From the NCBI RefSeq assembly GCF_001623875.1, contig NZ_LWAE01000010.1, positions 62,001 through 126,000 of the forward strand: 64,000 nt of DNA. Direction: 5' to 3'. The translations under genes and the position numbers were made by a program. The notes under the pieces are model-generated. The model searched no databases, was not told the DNA's origin, and saw only the letters and a program-made list of their open reading frames with translations. Shown in pieces: positions 61,662 to 64,000 of this stretch (position 1 is the first letter of the stretch; each line of letters opens with the position of its first letter). The DNA comes from Clostridium magnum DSM 2767. Lineage in GTDB: Bacteria; Bacillota; Clostridia; Clostridiales; Clostridiaceae.

Positions 61662-62952
61662 TATTCATATCTCAATGCATCAATAGGGTCAAGTTGTGCT
61701 GCCTTATTAGCGGGGTAGTAACCAAAGAAAACTCCAATTGCCATGGAAAAAGCAACTGTTAGAATTACTACAGGTACAGAGAAGGAAGGCGACGCCCCCA
61801 TTAGTGTACTACCTAGAATTCCTAACAATATTCCCAAAATCAATCCGATTAATCCCCCACAAGAGAAATTATCATAGCTTCGGTTATAAACTGCATACGA
61901 ATGTGGAAATTCTTTGCTCCCAAGGCTTTTCTTGTACCAATTTCTCGAGTTCGTTCTGTAACAGATACCAACATAATATTCATTACCCCTATACCACCAA
62001 CTAAAAGTGATATAGCAGCAATAACTGCAATAGCTATGGACACTGTAGACATCATGCTAGAAGCCATTTCAATTTGGCTAGACATACTGAATACAGAGGG
62101 TTCCCATTTAGCATTTTTCTCATAATACTTTGAAAAGAAACTTTCTATACTACTTTTAAAATCATCAGCGTTAACATCAGACTTGCTCATAATAGTAACG
62201 TTTGAGTAATTTTTTATTGTTTTATCTTGTTTAGCTAGAGTGATAGGTACATACATGGATGTTTGAATATCCTTTTCGGAAGAAGTAGATGCTGCAGAAA
62301 ACATACTTGATTCTTTATACTTATAAGTTCCTACTACTATATATGTTTTTATACCATCTGCACCGTAAAATTTAACCTCTTTTCCCACTGGATTCACACT
62401 GTCACCAAAAATGTTTTTTACAAGTTTATCAGAAACTACAGTTACACTTTTTCGTCCAGCCATATCACTATCATTTATAAATCTACCGTTAGTCATTTCC
62501 ACACTATTAACAGTCATATATCCAGGGTTAACTCCAGATACTGAAACATTTGCATAAAGTCTACCATCTTTAGCTTGACCAGTACCTACCGATTCACTAA
62601 GGCTAATTGCTTCAACCTTGTCTTTGAACCTTTCTTGAAAGGCTTCAACCATCTCCTTGGTTATAAGATCTTTATCTTCAGCAGTAGCCCCTCCACTACC
62701 ACTAGGTCCATCTTTTCCCCGTCCTTTTGGCCCCTGAAACTCACTACCTTTTTCACGAATATTTAACATAAAATTATTGGTACCCATCCCCTGCAACTGT
62801 GATGTAATAGACGAGGATAGGGAATTTCCTACGGATATTATTGCAATTACTGATGCTATTCCTATAATTATACCAAGCATGGTTAGAAAGGCACGCATCT
62901 TGTTTGCACGCAAGCTTTCTAAAGCCAATAGCATATTTTCCTTTAAGAACAT
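61661..62952 (-). pseudogene. MacB/FtsX-type ABC transporter permease with a one-base frameshift
   Basis: The first part (61849-62952) has the N-terminal membrane segment MLGIIIGIASVIAI, the extracellular MacB domain and the motif SVTERTREIGTRKALGA. It ends at MIISLVGD-stop. The rest of the last membrane pair and the DPIDALRYE C-terminus continue in another frame (61661-61843). The frames rejoin if the run of five G in the GTGGGGGAT stretch at about 61855-61860 had six. The full protein would be about 430 residues. True mutation or homopolymer error. Confidence 0.85.
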
Positions 62953-62973
62953 CCTTTTTCACCTCAATTCCCT

Positions 62974-63666
62974 TTAAGCTATAGGAGTATTTGGTACATC
63001 GCTTAATATTATTCCATCCCGAATAGTAATAATTCGCTGAGTCATTTGAGCAACTTCCATACTGTGAGTAATGACTAGTATAGTTTTCTTCTTTTCTTTA
63101 TGAACTCTTTTAAATATGTCCATAACCATGCTTCCAGTTTTAGAATCAAGAGCTCCTGTAGGTTCATCAGCAAGTATTATGGATGGATCATTAACAAGGG
63201 AACGGGCTATTGCAACTCTCTGTTTTTGACCTCCAGAAAGCTCATTTGGCAAGTGATTCACCCTATTGCCCATTCCTACCATTTCAAGTAGTTCTTTTGC
63301 ACGCCTAGTCCTCTCCTTTGCATGTACTCCTGCATACAGCATGGGTAATTCTACATTCTTCAAAGCACTTGTACGTCCCATTAGGTTAAAGGTTTGAAAA
63401 ACGAATCCTATTTTTTTACCCCTAATTTCAGAAAGTTGATTTTGCGTCATGCTTTGAACAGGTATACCATCAATAGAGTATTCGCCTGACGTAGGCCGAT
63501 CAAGAGCACCTATTATATTCATAAAGGTTGACTTACCAGATCCCGATGCCCCTACAAGTGCAACAAATTCACCATCTTCAATTTTTAAATTAATATTATT
63601 CAGCACAAGAAGCTCATTAGGAGTATCAATAAAATATTTTTTTACTAGGTTCTTTACTTCAATCAT
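62974..63666 (-). CDS. MacB-like ABC transporter ATP-binding protein
   Basis: 230 residues. Walker A GASGSGKST, signature LSGGQKQRVAIA, Walker B IILADEPTGALDS. It belongs to the MacB/LolD/YtrE family that drives mechanotransmission through FtsX-type permeases. It lies between the fusion-protein gene and the permease gene, the usual order. It would export an antibiotic, peptide or toxic molecule. Confidence 0.92.
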   Translation of the reverse strand: MIEVKNLVKKYFIDTPNELLVLNNINLKIEDGEFVALVGASGSGKSTFMNIIGALDRPTSGEYSIDGIPVQSMTQNQLSEIRGKKIGFVFQTFNLMGRTSALKNVELPMLYAGVHAKERTRRAKELLEMVGMGNRVNHLPNELSGGQKQRVAIARSLVNDPSIILADEPTGALDSKTGSMVMDIFKRVHKEKKKTILVITHSMEVAQMTQRIITIRDGIILSDVPNTPIA

Positions 63667-63677
63667 TTTGCTACCTC

Positions 63678-64000
63678 CTATTTTGATTTTTCAGTACTGT
63701 TTTTAGGGTTAATTTCCACGTTCATACCATCTTTTAAATCAGGTGAACTTACTTCTACATACATATCTGTTTCCATTCCTTTTTGAACCTGTATCTTTTT
63801 AGAAGTATTTTCTGAGTTACTATCCTTTTGTGATTTTTCGCTTACATATATCCATTGCTTGCCATCTTCTGTAACTATAGCATCATAGGGTACTGAATAA
63901 ACATTATGCTTTTCATTTAATTTAATAGTTAATCGCACATTCATGCCTATTTTTATGTTCGGATCCTTATCCTTTAATGTAATTTCAGTATCAAACTGGA
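63678..64000 (-). CDS. RND/HlyD-type efflux periplasmic-adaptor protein (3' part; gene continues past the window)
   Basis: The frame is open from the window edge to 63678, about 107 residues. The ATG at 63944 is internal, since the frame continues upstream (QFDTEITLKDKDPNIKIGM). The VPYDAIVTEDGKQWIYVSE and VQKGMETDMYVEVSSPDLKDG segments are typical C-terminal barrel-sandwich parts of MacA-like adaptors. It would connect the MacB-like ABC transporter to the cell surface. Confidence 0.82.
   Translation of the reverse strand, partial: QFDTEITLKDKDPNIKIGMNVRLTIKLNEKHNVYSVPYDAIVTEDGKQWIYVSEKSQKDSNSENTSKKIQVQKGMETDMYVEVSSPDLKDGMNVEINPKNSTEKSK

Noticed and set aside
1..64000. CRISPR arrays, rRNA genes and prophage structural genes
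   Set aside because: I saw no regularly spaced repeats, no rRNA-like sequence and no capsid, tail or terminase genes anywhere in the window.

Overview
The window is low-GC DNA from a strictly anaerobic, butyrate-forming clostridium. The main evidence is a complete crt-bcd-etfB-etfA-hbd operon, a ctfAB CoA-transferase pair, pyruvate phosphate dikinase, a reverse rubrerythrin, glycyl-radical chemistry and AT-rich spacers. I infer genus Clostridium. I cannot fix the species.

Layout. 1-1284: tail of ppdK and an Fe-S aldo/keto reductase. 1538-10042: butyrate module (ctfAB, a sigma-54 activator, the crt-to-hbd operon). Both operons carry a well-formed sigma-54 (-24/-12) promoter and upstream copies of one 18-bp palindrome, the likely activator site. 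10268-15131: beta-glucoside PTS operon (antiterminator, EIIBCA, 6-phospho-beta-glucosidase) with two RAT/terminator switches. An IS91-like element (about 15139-17543) sits directly upstream of the first switch. 17891-37029: a large minus-strand catabolic region: PhlG-like hydrolase, two tiny zinc ribbons, a beta-keto-acid cleavage enzyme, a second CoA-transferase, an IS110 element, thiolase, a glycyl radical enzyme whose radical domain is a separate 100-residue protein, a Zn-dehydrogenase, two metallo-beta-lactamase-fold proteins, the radical-SAM activase, a 3-hydroxyacyl-CoA-type dehydrogenase, an isolated transketolase C-terminal domain and a three-subunit molybdenum hydroxylase. 37494-39602: sensor kinase broken by a stop codon. 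39719-50015: a second molybdenum hydroxylase with a D-cysteine desulfhydrase-like enzyme, an AraC regulator, and a duplicated DUF1097 segment damaged by IS elements. 50071-52575: lipB, a decayed AraC copy and a frameshifted GntR regulator. 52926-53724: integrase remnant and five tRNA genes. 53831-64000: broken small genes, reverse rubrerythrin, a Fur-type siderophore uptake operon with an AraC regulator, and a MacB-like ABC efflux system running off the end.

How it fits together. The catabolic region looks like one pathway. The glycyl radical enzyme, dehydrogenases and hydrolases would turn an unknown substrate into a beta-keto acid. The cleavage enzyme, CoA-transferase and thiolase would convert that to acetyl-CoA and acetoacetyl-CoA, which the butyrate module could reduce. 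An AT-rich palindrome (core TATAATCGATTATA) lies downstream of the promoter of the glycyl-radical operon, on both sides of the hydroxylase/kinase divergent promoter region, and before gntR, suggesting one GntR regulon spanning 23 kb. Several genes are broken by single-base changes, two of them in homopolymer runs, so either recent decay or assembly errors must be considered.
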